The notes under the pieces are model-generated. The model was not told the origin of the DNA. It ran no database searches and was given only the letters and a program-made list of their open reading frames with translations. From Amphiura filiformis (Eukaryota; Echinodermata; Ophiuroidea; Amphilepidida; Amphiuridae), in the NCBI RefSeq assembly GCF_039555335.1, contig NC_092628.1, positions 36,292,965 to 36,356,964 on the forward strand: DNA of 64,000 nucleotides, in the 5' to 3' direction. Below, piece by piece: positions 48,640 to 59,172 of the stretch. How positions within the stretch are numbered: position 1 is the stretch's first letter; every line of letters starts with the position of its first letter. A program made the position numbers and the translations under genes.

Positions 48640-49808
48640 CAGTGTTGCCAAAACTTTTTCAGCGTCAAGGCACGGCACATTGACTCGCCAGGCTGCGGTA
48701 AAGGATTCTCAAATGACAAATAGCCCAAATTTTTAGCTTCCAAAAAAAGCGCCCAATACCGGATATTAGGGCGGATTTACCTGAATTTAGAACGCAAAAA
48801 GCACTTGACTTTAAAACTTCCGGTACTTACTGGAAGTTACTGACCCCAGGTACTGACCGATCAATTAATCATGGTCACAAAACCCATTGTAATATATAGG
48901 TATGCTAGGTGAATTCAAATTTGCCATCAAACTGCATCATTTTATATATATCAAATTAAAGCCCTTGAGTATAAAACAAAGCCAAAACTGAAAACCCTTT
49001 TTTCATAGCACTTTCCGTAGCAAAGTTACATCTTGTCAAAGATTGACTTTCATCAAACAATGTCAAAAAGATTCAGCTAGCAAAATTCCCCAAAACGGCC
49101 TTCGGGGTGTTTCTAGATCTTTTGTCAAAATCCCTCTAAAATTCCATGAGCGAGTGTCTTATCACCATAAAAAATCATATATTTGGGTCAAGTGAAGTAT
49201 AGAAAACATATTTATGTACATGTAGGTTTCCTTCTTCGGCCAGTTGTTTTAAATTTCTATGTAAAAATGCATTGACATTTTCGGCGAATTTGGCTGACTA
49301 GCAAATGTGTTTGCCTGGCATACCTATAATATAGAGGGCACGGTGGGCGCAGCGATACGGGCTCTACCTGCATAATCGGAGGGTTGCGAGTTCGAGCCCC
49401 GGCGGTACCATCGTGTTGTGCACTTGGGCAAGGCACTTTACCTCACTTGCCTCTCTCTACCCAGGGGTGAAATGGGGAGCTGTTAGGGATATTGTCCATT
49501 AAGCACCGCCCAAAGGTATGAGTATGCCTTGGGCATTGCATGGCAGCTGACATATTCTAACGATGGCGGAATAAATGTAAAGCGCTTTGATACACGTGAA
49601 AGGCGCTATATAAATGTAAACATTTTTTTTTTAAATTGCAATTTGGAGCTTCAGAAACTCGAAACCTTAAATAAAATCGGCTAAATTGAAAGGAAAATAC
49701 ATCAAATTACTGCCACGGCCTGAGACTGGCAAAAGTAGCCCAATTTTAGGCATGCTTTTTTGAGTAGCGGCAAGTGATCGCCAAGTAGCTCAATTGTGCG
49801 CATCGCTG
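48640..49808. mobile_element. hAT-like element with 8-bp target duplication
   Basis: Starts CAGTGTTGCCAAAAC and ends GCGCATCGCTG; the 8-bp direct repeat CTTTCAAC flanks it (48632-48639, 49809-49816). The end form CAGNGNTGC and the duplication fit hAT. No transposase frame. A SINE (49331-49630) is nested in it. Confidence 0.75.
49331..49630 (+). mobile_element. tRNA-derived SINE nested in a hAT-like element
   Basis: Head GGCACGGTGGGCGCAGCGAT with B-box GCGAGTTCGAGCCCC; body CTTGGGCAAGGCACTTTACC; tail GAAAGGCGCTATATAAATGT and a T-run. Confidence 0.85.
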
Positions 49809-49995
49809 CTTTCAACAGCGGGGGGGGGGGGGCACATGATCCGACCGCAATCGTATTGCGTATTTCAAACTACGTTTTTAGTTTCTTATCTAGAGTACAA
49901 CTCTGACTCAGATGGCACAAAAGATACAAGGTAGAATGATATTTTTCTCTGTTGCAATTTAATAACAGATCCACATGCAGTAGATAAGCTTCAAC

Positions 49996-52900
49996 ATGAT
50001 AACCATTAGGCGATACAAAGAGATGATCAAAGCTGAGAACCTATCTATGCCCCCAAGAGATACAGTTTATGATTCACCACTACATCGTGCTGCATTTGGA
50101 GGAGATCATACCACTCTACAGAGACTTCTTTCAAATCCTGACAATCTGTCCCAGATTGCATTACGCAATCATCTTGGTTGTACTCCTTTGCGTTTAGCTG
50201 CTACTGCCGGTAATGATCAATGCCTTTTGTTACTCATATCACATGGAGCTCAGGTTAGTAAAACAAAAACTTTGAGGAACTACATGTATCAGTAATTGCC
50301 TAAATTAATAAGGCTTCAAAGGTTTGCCCTGGGCGGGGAGGGGGTACTCAGTACAAATGACCATACGGGGGCGTGCATAAACATGGGTAGCATTTTCGGC
50401 CTTCTGGTATATCAATGACCCCTTTTCAAAGCCTATTTTGGTATATGAATGGGTCCTTTTTTCAACATTTTCTCAATCTTTTCGGAAAACAGCCCAATTT
50501 TTCCTTAATCTAGCCAAAATTTTCCTAAAATTTTGGGAAAATTTGTAACTATAAAAAAAAAAGGCAATTTTGGTTAAATTCGGCCGAAAATTTTGACTTT
50601 TGGTATATCAATGGATCCAAATTTCTTGAAAAATTGGTATATTTATGGGTCCACTTCCAAAATCTCAGCGCACGTCCCTACCAAAACCAAACTTGAGTAC
50701 CCCGGGTTTGCCATGCAAGTGATAAGACAGAAAGCAACTTAGCATTAAGGGTATCTATCTACATAGCACAAGGCTGAAAATATTGAACCAAGAGCTACTT
50801 TGTTTTATCAAAGTGGCCTCTAGTTAAAGATTGGGAGTGAACCAGGTGCCACTTTGTTGTTTCCATAATAACCTATAATTCTCAACTAGGGACCAGTTTA
50901 ATTTGTAGCAGCATATTTTTCAACACTGCTGTTTTCTTCCTTTTTGTTTATTTTTTTATATGATCAAAATAATGCCATTTCATGGGTATTATATCCTTGT
51001 ATTCTTTATATTTTTACACTTTTGTGAGGATCATCAATAGAGCCTTTAAAGGGATTTATATTTGGGTATTAATTTTGCCAGCAAAATGTATTTCAATTTT
51101 TATATTGTAAAATGAAAAATAATCCTTACAAAAGCTTTTCACAAGATGTAGGGACAAGGCACAGTGTCGTCAACCTATATGATAAATATTTGTTCCCTGA
51201 AATGAATCACGCGTTAATACTCCGTTGGTGAGCGATGGGCGATTGGTATTTCACGGAACGCAAGAAAAGGAGTCCTATCTGATTGGCTACAAACCGATCG
51301 CTAGATTACTCAGTGATGAGGTACAAACTCAGAGATGTAGAGATGTATTCAATTACACTTAAATCAATATTCTATTATTGACGGAGATATAGAAAGTTGT
51401 TTAGTTGTTCACTGTGCAGTATTGTATTACATTACATGTATAGACTTGTGATTTAATATTCTATAGCCAGTGTAACAGCACAGTGGTCTGAGCTGAATGG
51501 GCTATGCTTGTTGTTTCCATAATAACCTATAATTCTCAAACATTTGAATATATATATGACATTATTAATTATCAATGTAAAAACGTTTATACGGTGAAAA
51601 TGCAGTAAAATATATGTGTTTAAAGAAAACAGCAATCGCAGCTGAGTGTATTGAATTTCCAGTTAGTGTATTGAAAACAAAACCTGTATTTTACCCAACA
51701 TTGTCAGCAACAAATTGAATTTTCTTGCAATGGCAACGCCATATGAGGTACTGAGCATGCCCAGATCATATAAATGTGTATGAATGGAAACGTTGCGGTA
51801 TCTCATATAGTGTAATAAAGTGATATGCTTAGCCCGAGTTGCTTGGCATATCTCGAACAAAATTGCCATGCGTAGCTTTTGAAGAAAGAGTGACTTCAAA
51901 AACTCATCCCCAGATCCCCACTAAATTTTAATCTTCTGCCGCCACTGTGTGCGGCAAACAAAGAACACCAACTCAGTTAGCCAGGATGTCTTGAAACTAC
52001 CAACTTATGACTTTACCGTGCTCGCTGCGCTGGTATCAGGTCACAATGTGACAAGTTTGTACTTTGGACTTCTATTTTGTATTTTTATGCCTCCACCGCG
52101 AGGCATACTGTTTTTGCAATGACCAAATTCCGTAGCTCTGTGCTTGGAAGTAAACAGGACTCAGGCAGATGGATATATGAAGTTGCTTATGGAAGGTGAT
52201 GTGGTGTTTATTCAGGCTTTTTTCTGTCTGTCTCATAAATGCACTGAAATATACACAGGATGCATACGATATTGGCATCTGACTAGATCATGATTATGGC
52301 TGAGCCACAAATTTGGGATACATAAAAAGTTTATGAAATATTACTAATGTACATTAAAGATCTACATGTACTTGGTTACCCTCAGGCCGGGGGGCACTTC
52401 AATTTGAAATGGATATAGGTGTACCGTGTAGGGCTGGCACTTTCGCGCTAAGGGGCATTCGGTGAGAGCAAAATGTAAAAAATATGGGGTCATTGGGTGA
52501 GAGCATGATTTTTGGCATTCGATGAGAGCAAAATGTAAAAAATATGGGGTCATTGGGTGAGAACATGACCTTTTTTTGAATGAAACAGCGCCACAGAAAC
52601 CTCGAAAATCAAATTTCTAGTTCTAAATGGCTTCAAATTTCTTTGTTTTTTCAAAATAAGTAACAAAATCAGTGATAAATGAAAGTTGCTGTTCAAATTG
52701 AACTTGTAAGGGTCTTTGGGTGACAGATAAAATGGAAAAATATGGGGTCTTTGGGTGACAGAGCATGTGTTACGCAAAAAAATATGGGTCTTTGGGTGAC
52801 AGCGATGCTGAAAAAGGGGTCTTAACAGCCCTACATACGCGTCACCTCCAAAGTTGGAGTGCCCCCGGCCCTCAGGCTTGAAGAGTTATAAAATGGAACG

Positions 52901-54868
52901 CTCAACCCAACAATAAAAAGTTATGGTTCACATAAGATGTACAGTATAAACTGAATTGGTTAAAATTTGTTTATGAAAAAAACTCTATCTCTCATTATCT
53001 TTACAGGTTAATGTAGTTGACATTAAAGGGCAGACTCCGTTATTTGTTGCTGTAAAAAACAACCATATTGGCTGTGTTCACATCCTGTTAGACAAAGGCG
53101 CTGATCCTAATGGGAGCAAAGATTGCTTATGTACCCCTCTTTACGTAGCAGCTATGCAAGGACATGCTGAATGCATACAACTTTTAGTAGATGCGGGTGT
53201 AGATGTCAATCGTTCTCACACTCAAGGTGCTGCAGGTCTCAACGGGACAGCTCTATATATAAGCTTCACATATCGCCATCTGGAGTGTTTCCTAATCCTC
53301 CTGAAAGCTGGTGCAGATCCGGATTTAGGATGTAAAAGTGGACAAATCAGAGCAGAATATTCCTTGTTGAATGCTGCAGTAAAATGGGGTGATATTAATT
53401 TTGTGAAGCCGTTGGTAGACTTTGGGGCTAGGGTGAGCTTGAATAACGAAGTGAAAACTAAAGTCAGTTCACCAACAGAACAGGAGAGAACTTTAAGAGC
53501 AAGTTTGGATTTGGTGGATTATATACAATATATTCAGAGTAAGTTAACTCATATAAATTGACTATGCTTTATGCTCTGTCTGTGAAATTCTGTTTAATGT
53601 GCAAATCTTAGTTTGGAAGAAACAGCTTCTGGATACCGGTAATTGAAAATTCACCAATCATTGGTATGAGCAATAGCAATTCAGACAGACTGGAATGTTT
53701 TCTTTTCAAAAGGCACTGTTGGGGGTGGGGGTACCTCATGCGGAGGTCAGCTCCACATGCCAGACAGAAATGGACCAGAACTGCTCTTCGCATCTACTTT
53801 TTAGCCGTGTATAACAACCTTTATTTTGTGCACACTTCAGGTGCAATTTGCCTGATAACAGCAAACTTTGGGTTGATTTGGGGAAAAAAAGTGTAAAATT
53901 TTATCACACTTCACATCCAATTGTCCCAGTGAAACCCTGGCTAAAATAACATCCCTCGGGAAAGGACCCTACCTCGGGTCTGTGGATAATGTTAGGTAAT
54001 TTATATTATACTATTGTTAATCAAGCCAAAACACAGACCTTCCGAATCTGTAGACTGTTTCCCTTCTACTTCCCATAACTTTATGGGAAATCCTCTTTCA
54101 TTGATCCTGGGTCAGGCGAGTTTTCTATTATCACGTCTGTGCTTTCACCGCCTTGCCTTTGTGGAAGAAGCTCCCTAGCCTGACCAATCAGGTTACATTA
54201 CTTTATGAGAAAGGTTTTTAACACAAGTCTCCACATACATAAATGACAGCCAGGTTCAAATCCTAGATGGTCAGTGAAAAATTTTTTCACTGACCATCCA
54301 GGATTTGAACCTGGGACCTTCGGATCACCGGACGGATGCTCTACCAACTGAGCTAATGAGTCAGATGGAGAAGAGCAGTGATGTTATTATCTGTAGGCCT
54401 TCAGTTCAATACCTTACTTTAGTTTTCTAGTAGGCCTTTGTAATTGCTCCATTACTCAAAGACGGAATTGAACCTGTGGGACATCCACTCAGACACTGGG
54501 TGCTTTCAAATAATCTTAGAATACTTATCATCATGTAGGATACATATAGGGACATAATGCTTCAGAGAAATGTTTCAAGGGTTCAATCCATAATATGAGT
54601 GCATCTATAAACTATCATAAAAAGAAAGTCCAGAAATATTTTGGCACTGGAGATACAGCATGACTAATCAACAATTGTGTGTTGTTTGTTTTTTGTTTAT
54701 TATTACTCTTAATTGTTTTCTTCCTTCCATAATACAGGTGTGCCTATGTCTTTGCAGTCACAGTGTCGTATAGCAATCCGTGAGTGCCTTGGAATGACAA
54801 GACTGAAGAACATCAACTCATTACCAGTACCCAAATACCTTGGTGCATACTTGGCTCATGAAATCTGA
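49996..54868 (+). CDS. ASB1: ASB1-like ankyrin repeat and SOCS box protein
   Basis: Substrate adaptor of a Cullin-5/Elongin B-C ubiquitin ligase. Exons: 49996-50253, 53007-53538 and 54738-54868 (TGA 54866-54868), 921 nt, 306 codons plus stop; human ASB1 is about 335. The ATG is supported by an in-frame TAG 15 nt upstream (49981) and an acceptor AG at 49967-49968, which implies a further, unseen 5' non-coding exon. About six ankyrin repeats are visible, with cores such as SPLHRAAFGGD, CTPLRLAATAGN, QTPLFVAVKNNH, CTPLYVAAMQGH, TALYISFTYRH and SLLNAAVKWGD. The ASB1 signatures CTPLRLAATAG, DIKGQTP and KGADPNGS favour ASB1 over other ASBs. The last exon is a SOCS box: SLQSQCRIAI is the BC box for Elongin C and LPVP the Cul5 box. 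Its targets are unknown. It lies head to head with SLC49A4 and on the same strand as IFT54. Intron 1 holds two G-rich-ended elements. Confidence 0.92.
50339..50704. mobile_element. G-rich-ended element, copy F6, in ASB1 intron 1
   Basis: CTGGGCGGGGAGGGGGTACT to TTGAGTACCCCG, 366 bp, flanked by the 8-bp direct repeat GGTTTGCC (50331-50338, 50705-50712). The interior has four variants of GGTATATCAATGGGTCC. Confidence 0.8.
50854..51539. repeat. Identical 32-bp direct repeats 654 bp apart
   Basis: TTGTTGTTTCCATAATAACC... is identical at 50854-50885 and 51508-51539, in ASB1 intron 1. The DNA between includes TTCACGGAACGC / GGGCGATTGG boxes but no recognised element. Confidence 0.8.
51945..52047. 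mobile_element. Partial copy of the 1618-1871 element
   Basis: CCAGGATGTCTTGAAACTACC-type block and the end ATCAGGTCACAATGTGAC match the right third of the element at 1618. Truncated. Confidence 0.55.
52387..52868. mobile_element. G-rich-ended element, copy F2, in ASB1 intron 1
   Basis: CCGGGGGGCACTTCAATTTG to TTGGAGTGCCCCCGG, 482 bp, flanked by the 8-bp direct repeat CCCTCAGG (52379-52386, 52869-52876). The interior repeats ATGGGGTCATTGGGTGAGAG and related phrases; it is the reverse-complement relative of F1. Confidence 0.88.
54249..54365 (-). repeat. tRNA-like pseudogene with inverted duplication of its 3' half
   Basis: On the minus strand ATTAGCTCAGTTGGTAGAGC and GGTTCAAATCC form good D and T arms, but the acceptor and anticodon stems mispair. 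Its 3' portion is followed by an inverted copy, giving a 31-bp-arm hairpin (54250-54313) with one mismatch and almost no loop. In ASB1 intron 2. Confidence 0.7.
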
Positions 54869-55145
54869 ATCCTTGATGTAAGACAACACACACAACCAGG
54901 GATTGTGCCTTATGATAGCAGCTGTTGTAAAGACCCAGCAAACACAAGAATGTGTTTAAAATGTTATGCATTTTGGTTTTGGTCAAAATGTTTTATTAAC
55001 ATTTAAATGTCAGGTTATATAAAGGTTGTGAAAACATTTTTGAAGCATGTTATATGAAAAACCACTACAACAACATTTGAAAAATGTTGTCAAAAAGTCA
55101 ATGGAAAATAATTTTTGGCAAGCATTTTTGTTTGGTCAACACTTC

Positions 55146-56546
55146 AAGGCCTATTCAGTGATTTTCTCATCCAGATGATCGTAAAAATCATCACAATTCA
55201 GATTTTGGCACCTTTATTATTGTTATAGATGTGCTTACAAACCTGCTAGTGGTTAAGCCTAAAGCCATGTATTAAAGACAACATAATATATTTTACACAA
55301 ATCTGCAATTTCTCTACTTAGTAGACAAATTAGTTGCAAGTATTTGAATGGGGCTTCAACTTTGTCAATATACTGCTGTTTTCCTCGTTTATTGGCCAAA
55401 TATTTCATTTCAAAAATACCTATTGATAGTCTGGCTGCCAGTGTATATGATGTTGTTTTGATGTCCATAGTTTTGTTTTTGATGGATATTGCTTCTCAAG
55501 ACCACAAACTTAAAAAATAAGTTTACTGGACCTCTGTCAGCATTGGGCATTTTGTGATATGGTGGGTCAAAGTTCACACAGAGGTCAAAATGCAAATTGC
55601 TCAAATGCTGTTGAAAATGTCTCCAAATTATTCCTCTTGTCATGGCGATCCAGAAAAAGTATACTTTTACCTATCTGTGAGTTATAAGCAAAAAGGTCAA
55701 AGGTCAATGCCCATTGAATCCTATGGACCTGACCTTTTTTGCTATGTTACCATGGTTACCCATGTAAGGAAACATACACAATACAAATTATTATTTTTCT
55801 GCATGGATTTTCTATGATGAACAATTTGAGACTATTTTGGTGAAGATCTTAGCATTTTTCAGGTTTTGACCCCTGTGGAGGTCAAATGGTGACCTTTGAC
55901 CTTTTCGCTTACAACTCCAGAAGGGTATGTCCGGGGGGTCACTCCCATTGTGGCCTGTACACCATCCATCCGATAATAAAACACGTAAAAGGGTAGCTTT
56001 TAAGTGGGTATCGTGTTTAGGTGTCAAAACATGAAAAATTGGAAAAAAGGGTAGCAAAATTGCAATTGCAAATACGCGGAAATGAAATTTAGGGTATGAA
56101 TTTTGATGTAAGGAAAAAAATCCCTGTTTAGGGTGTGAAAACAGGTGTGTGTTACCTGTTTAGGGTATCATTTTCGGCAAGGGTTAAATCCTTGTTTAGG
56201 GTGCTCTTCAAAAGTTGATTATCACAGATGGTGTACAGGCCACAATGGGAACGGGTATGTCACAGATAGATACAAGTATACTTGTTCTGAAATGCCATGA
56301 CAAGAGGAAAAATTTGGAGAACTTTTCATCAACATTTGAGCAATTTGAATTTATTTTTAAAGTTGGTGGTCCTGAGAAGCAATATCCATCAAAAACAAAA
56401 CTATGGACACCAAAACAAGCTTCTGTGGCAAAATTGGCTTTGGCAGCTTGACTTTGACAATTTTAATGACTTATCCTTTACCTTTAGGCAATTTATAAAC
56501 AATTTTAATGTTTACACACCCTCGCTGGGATCACTGAATAGGCCTT
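55146..56546. mobile_element. Middle layer of the nest: long-armed fold-back element
   Basis: Ends AAGGCCTATTCAGTGAT and ATCACTGAATAGGCCTTT. Arms over 200 bp: ATAGTTTTGTTTTTGATGGA, GGATATTGCTTCTCAAGACC and CTCTTGTCATGGC on the left recur in reverse on the right (CCTGAGAAGCAATATCCATC, GCCATGACAAGAG). An inner element at 55931 sits in its loop. Confidence 0.75.
55931..56252. mobile_element. G-rich-ended element, copy F5, innermost layer of the nest
   Basis: Starts CCGGGGGGTCACTCCC; inner inverted pair CATTGTGGCCTGTACACCAT / ATGGTGTACAGGCCACAATG; flanked by the 8-bp direct repeat GGGTATGT (55923-55930, 56253-56260). The right G-run is missing. The interior has several TGTTTAGGGTGT-type phrases as in F4. 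Confidence 0.75.
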
Positions 56547-57269
56547 TAATAACATTATAGTACAATGTTTTGCATTCAGTTTTCAAAAATGTTTTCTGAA
56601 TGTTAAAAAACGTTTTCTTTATATAACCTGACATTTAAATGTATTCTGTGAAATGTTTTGTGTTTGCTGGGCATTGGACTCTCTTCTCTCCAAAAGAGAG
56701 TTATGACATTATTGTGAATAAGAAACAAGTTTCTATTATGAAAGATAGAGATAATTATTAACTTTATTTGTAATTTAATTATTAAAGATAGAAGATGATA
56801 CATGATATTTCTACAGAGTTAAGTATAACAACTGGTGTCACTGATTGGAGTGTTGTGTATACACAAGATTTTACTGTCATTGTTGAAGGAAAATGTAATA
56901 ATCAAAATTATCTACAAGTGTTCAAAATCAGAATGTTTTTAAAGGTTCTTTTGGTCTCTATGGTGTACAATGTACCCTCAAATCTAAACTGATCATGTAT
57001 TCCAAGGCAGTTAAGCTAGTGCCACATGTCATAATCCCTCCAGTTTTCTCACACTTGCCAAACCACATGATCAGAAGAAATCAAGAAGCGCTGTAAAAAC
57101 AACAAAAGTTGGCTGGTCTTCCAGCTAGCTGATCCAAGTGATTGTTCCTTTAATTATCTAGGTTGTATCTATATCTGTGATGTATTCACTTAGTTTTTAA
57201 ACAGTTGTAGATTTTTTTTGTTGAAAAATGACCTCCTTTGTTTTATCATGAACCAGACTTTTATAATAC

Positions 57270-57445
57270 CAAGGGCGGATTTAGAGGGGCACCATTGCCT
57301 GCGCCTCTATTTTTTTTTGCAGATCGGCGCCTGACTCTGTGTATTTTTGCAGAGCAGCGCCTGCATTTGTGTGGGCGCCGAGCCTCGGTGGCGGCGGCGG
57401 TGGCTCGGCGCCCCCCTCTATTGAAAATTCCTGGATCCGACCCTG
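57270..57445. mobile_element. MITE with CAAGGGCGGATTTAG / CTGGATCCGACCCTG ends
   Basis: 176 bp, GC-rich, with repeated GGCGCCTG/GGCGCCGAG boxes and AATAC on both sides. CAGGG-type ends suggest hAT. The Arg-rich frames here are not genes. Confidence 0.65.
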
Positions 57446-57776
57446 AATACTTACATGTATATACCATACACATAAAAAAAATAAAAGAATAATTAGCATA
57501 ATATGCTTGAGGTAATGTATCATAGTGATGAGGTGATGGACATGGACATTAAATATTGTGAGAGAAATTGGACTCAATGCACACAAGCCAAAATGTTGAT
57601 ATGCATTGGACACATCAAGATTCCGATTGAGTCTCGAGCAACAAGGATCTATATTTATTAACTCTTCCTCATATTTTTCTAACAGCTTTTCTGATTGGCT
57701 AAATGCGTATCACTTGTTGGGAGTGAAATTGTACAAAATAATGCACACGTCTCAGTGTGCATTATTCCCAGAGGGG

Positions 57777-58224
57777 CCACTGGTCATTGACCAGGGGGTA
57801 TCACGCATGGCCAAAGATTCAAGTAAAAAGGGTCTTTTTTCAGGATCAGGCACTGTACTTACGAAGCGTGAATAGTGTATCTAAAACAAGGAAATATAAA
57901 AAAAAGGGTATACCTTGTACAATAAATCAGTGTTTAGGGTCCTTTGAGACAAATTTATATAAAGGTTAATAAAAGTTATGAACTTTTGCATTTGTGTTTT
58001 CCCAGTTATCATGAAGGGTTTTAGAGTCAAAATATGACTGATTTACTTGCTTCTAATGAGGGCAAAAATAATGTCAATACTTTAATATTTAGGGTATGAA
58101 ATTGCACTTGTCATACTTGTTTAGGGGTGCATTTTCAGACCTCGTAAATACTTGTTTAGGGTGCTATTTGAAACTTTGTGGTCACACATGATACCCCCTT
58201 GTCAATGACCAGTGCCCACCCGGG
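57777..58224. mobile_element. G-rich-ended element, copy F4
   Basis: CCCAGAGGGGCCACTGGTCA to TGACCAGTGCCCACCCGGG, 448 bp, flanked by the 8-bp direct repeat GCATTATT (57769-57776, 58225-58232). GGGGGTATCA..TGATACCCCC is a further inverted pair. Interior phrases CTTGTTTAGGGTGC. It sits inside an older repeat also seen near 8440-8490 (ACTTGTTGGGAG...AATAATGCAC). Confidence 0.88.
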
Positions 58225-59172
58225 GCATTATTTTGTACAATTTCTCGCAAAAATAATTACTGTTGTTGAAAATTTGAATCAAACTCATGAAAGAGAGTGC
58301 CCAAAGTTTGAAGTTTGCTGAATATTATTCAAAACATGTGTGTTGATAGTTTCATTATTTCATCCTGATTCCATGCTTATGAGTGATGTGACTGGTCAGA
58401 TACAAATTGATCATTATATTGTTCACATGTTTAATGTGATAAACCAAAGTATACTTTTAGTACACTCTAGTGTTTGTACTTACATTTTTGTAGTTATATG
58501 AAACTGATATTAAACTTAAAAGTTGACATGAATAGATTCCATTTATAATATTATTATGTAAGTGTATAATTGGGAATGGTCACAATAATTTAGTGATATT
58601 ATAGGATTTGAGTTTGGGTAACTGAACCAATCACCATACAGAGTGGTCCTAAAACAACTTTATTGACCCAATTCCAACGTTTCATATCTCAAAATTGAAA
58701 AGTTTGTTGTGTGACCCTTAAGGGTATCCGTAGGGAGAACACTTTGTTTTACGGCCAGGTCTGGCCAGGTGCATGTTTGTTCGCAGTCTACAGGTGTAAC
58801 TAGGTTGTTGTATATTCTATAATTTTCCTGGTGTGTTAACTGTGATTACATCTAGACACCAGTTTATTTTTTATTTGAACGGGACCCTAATTTAATGAGA
58901 AAAACGCCGAAAAAGAGAGGCCCGGCAAAAGCCGATTTGCAGACAATTTTGTAGCTACAGACAGCTCGTATTCCATATAACAACTACGGAAACCAATCAG
59001 TGCCAGAAGTGTTGATTTATATTTCATCCACTTAGGTTTGGCTTAACCCACTAAAAGGTAAAACTTCAAGGCTGATCATTTTAATTATAAATGTAGTGTG
59101 TGTGTAAAAGTATATTTCTCAAAATGGAGGAGAGCGCCTATGACTATTGTCCGTTCTGTCTACATGGTCTAT

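Larger units (their letters stand above)
46719..49968. other. Divergent intergenic region between SLC49A4 and ASB1
   Basis: 3.2 kb that should hold the SLC49A4 promoter and the ASB1 promoter or 5' non-coding exon. I recognise no core promoter motif. It contains two transposons (47929-48363 and 48640-49808), leaving about 1.2 kb next to SLC49A4 without visible repeats apart from AATTAATA runs near 47190. Confidence 0.5.
54934..56671. mobile_element. Outer layer of a three-level transposon nest (CCCAGCAAACA family)
   Basis: Left end CCCAGCAAACACAAG and right end TTGTGTTTGCTGGG are inverted; CAGGTTATATAAAGG near the left faces TTTATATAACCTG on the right. About 1.4 kb of foreign element (55146-56546) interrupts it. 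Confidence 0.75.

Noticed and set aside
54249..54365. Functional tRNA gene
   Set aside because: D and T arms are good but acceptor positions 6-7 and the anticodon stem do not pair.
57238..57613. Arg/Ala-rich frames on both strands
   Set aside because: They lie in a GC-rich MITE; no conserved domain.
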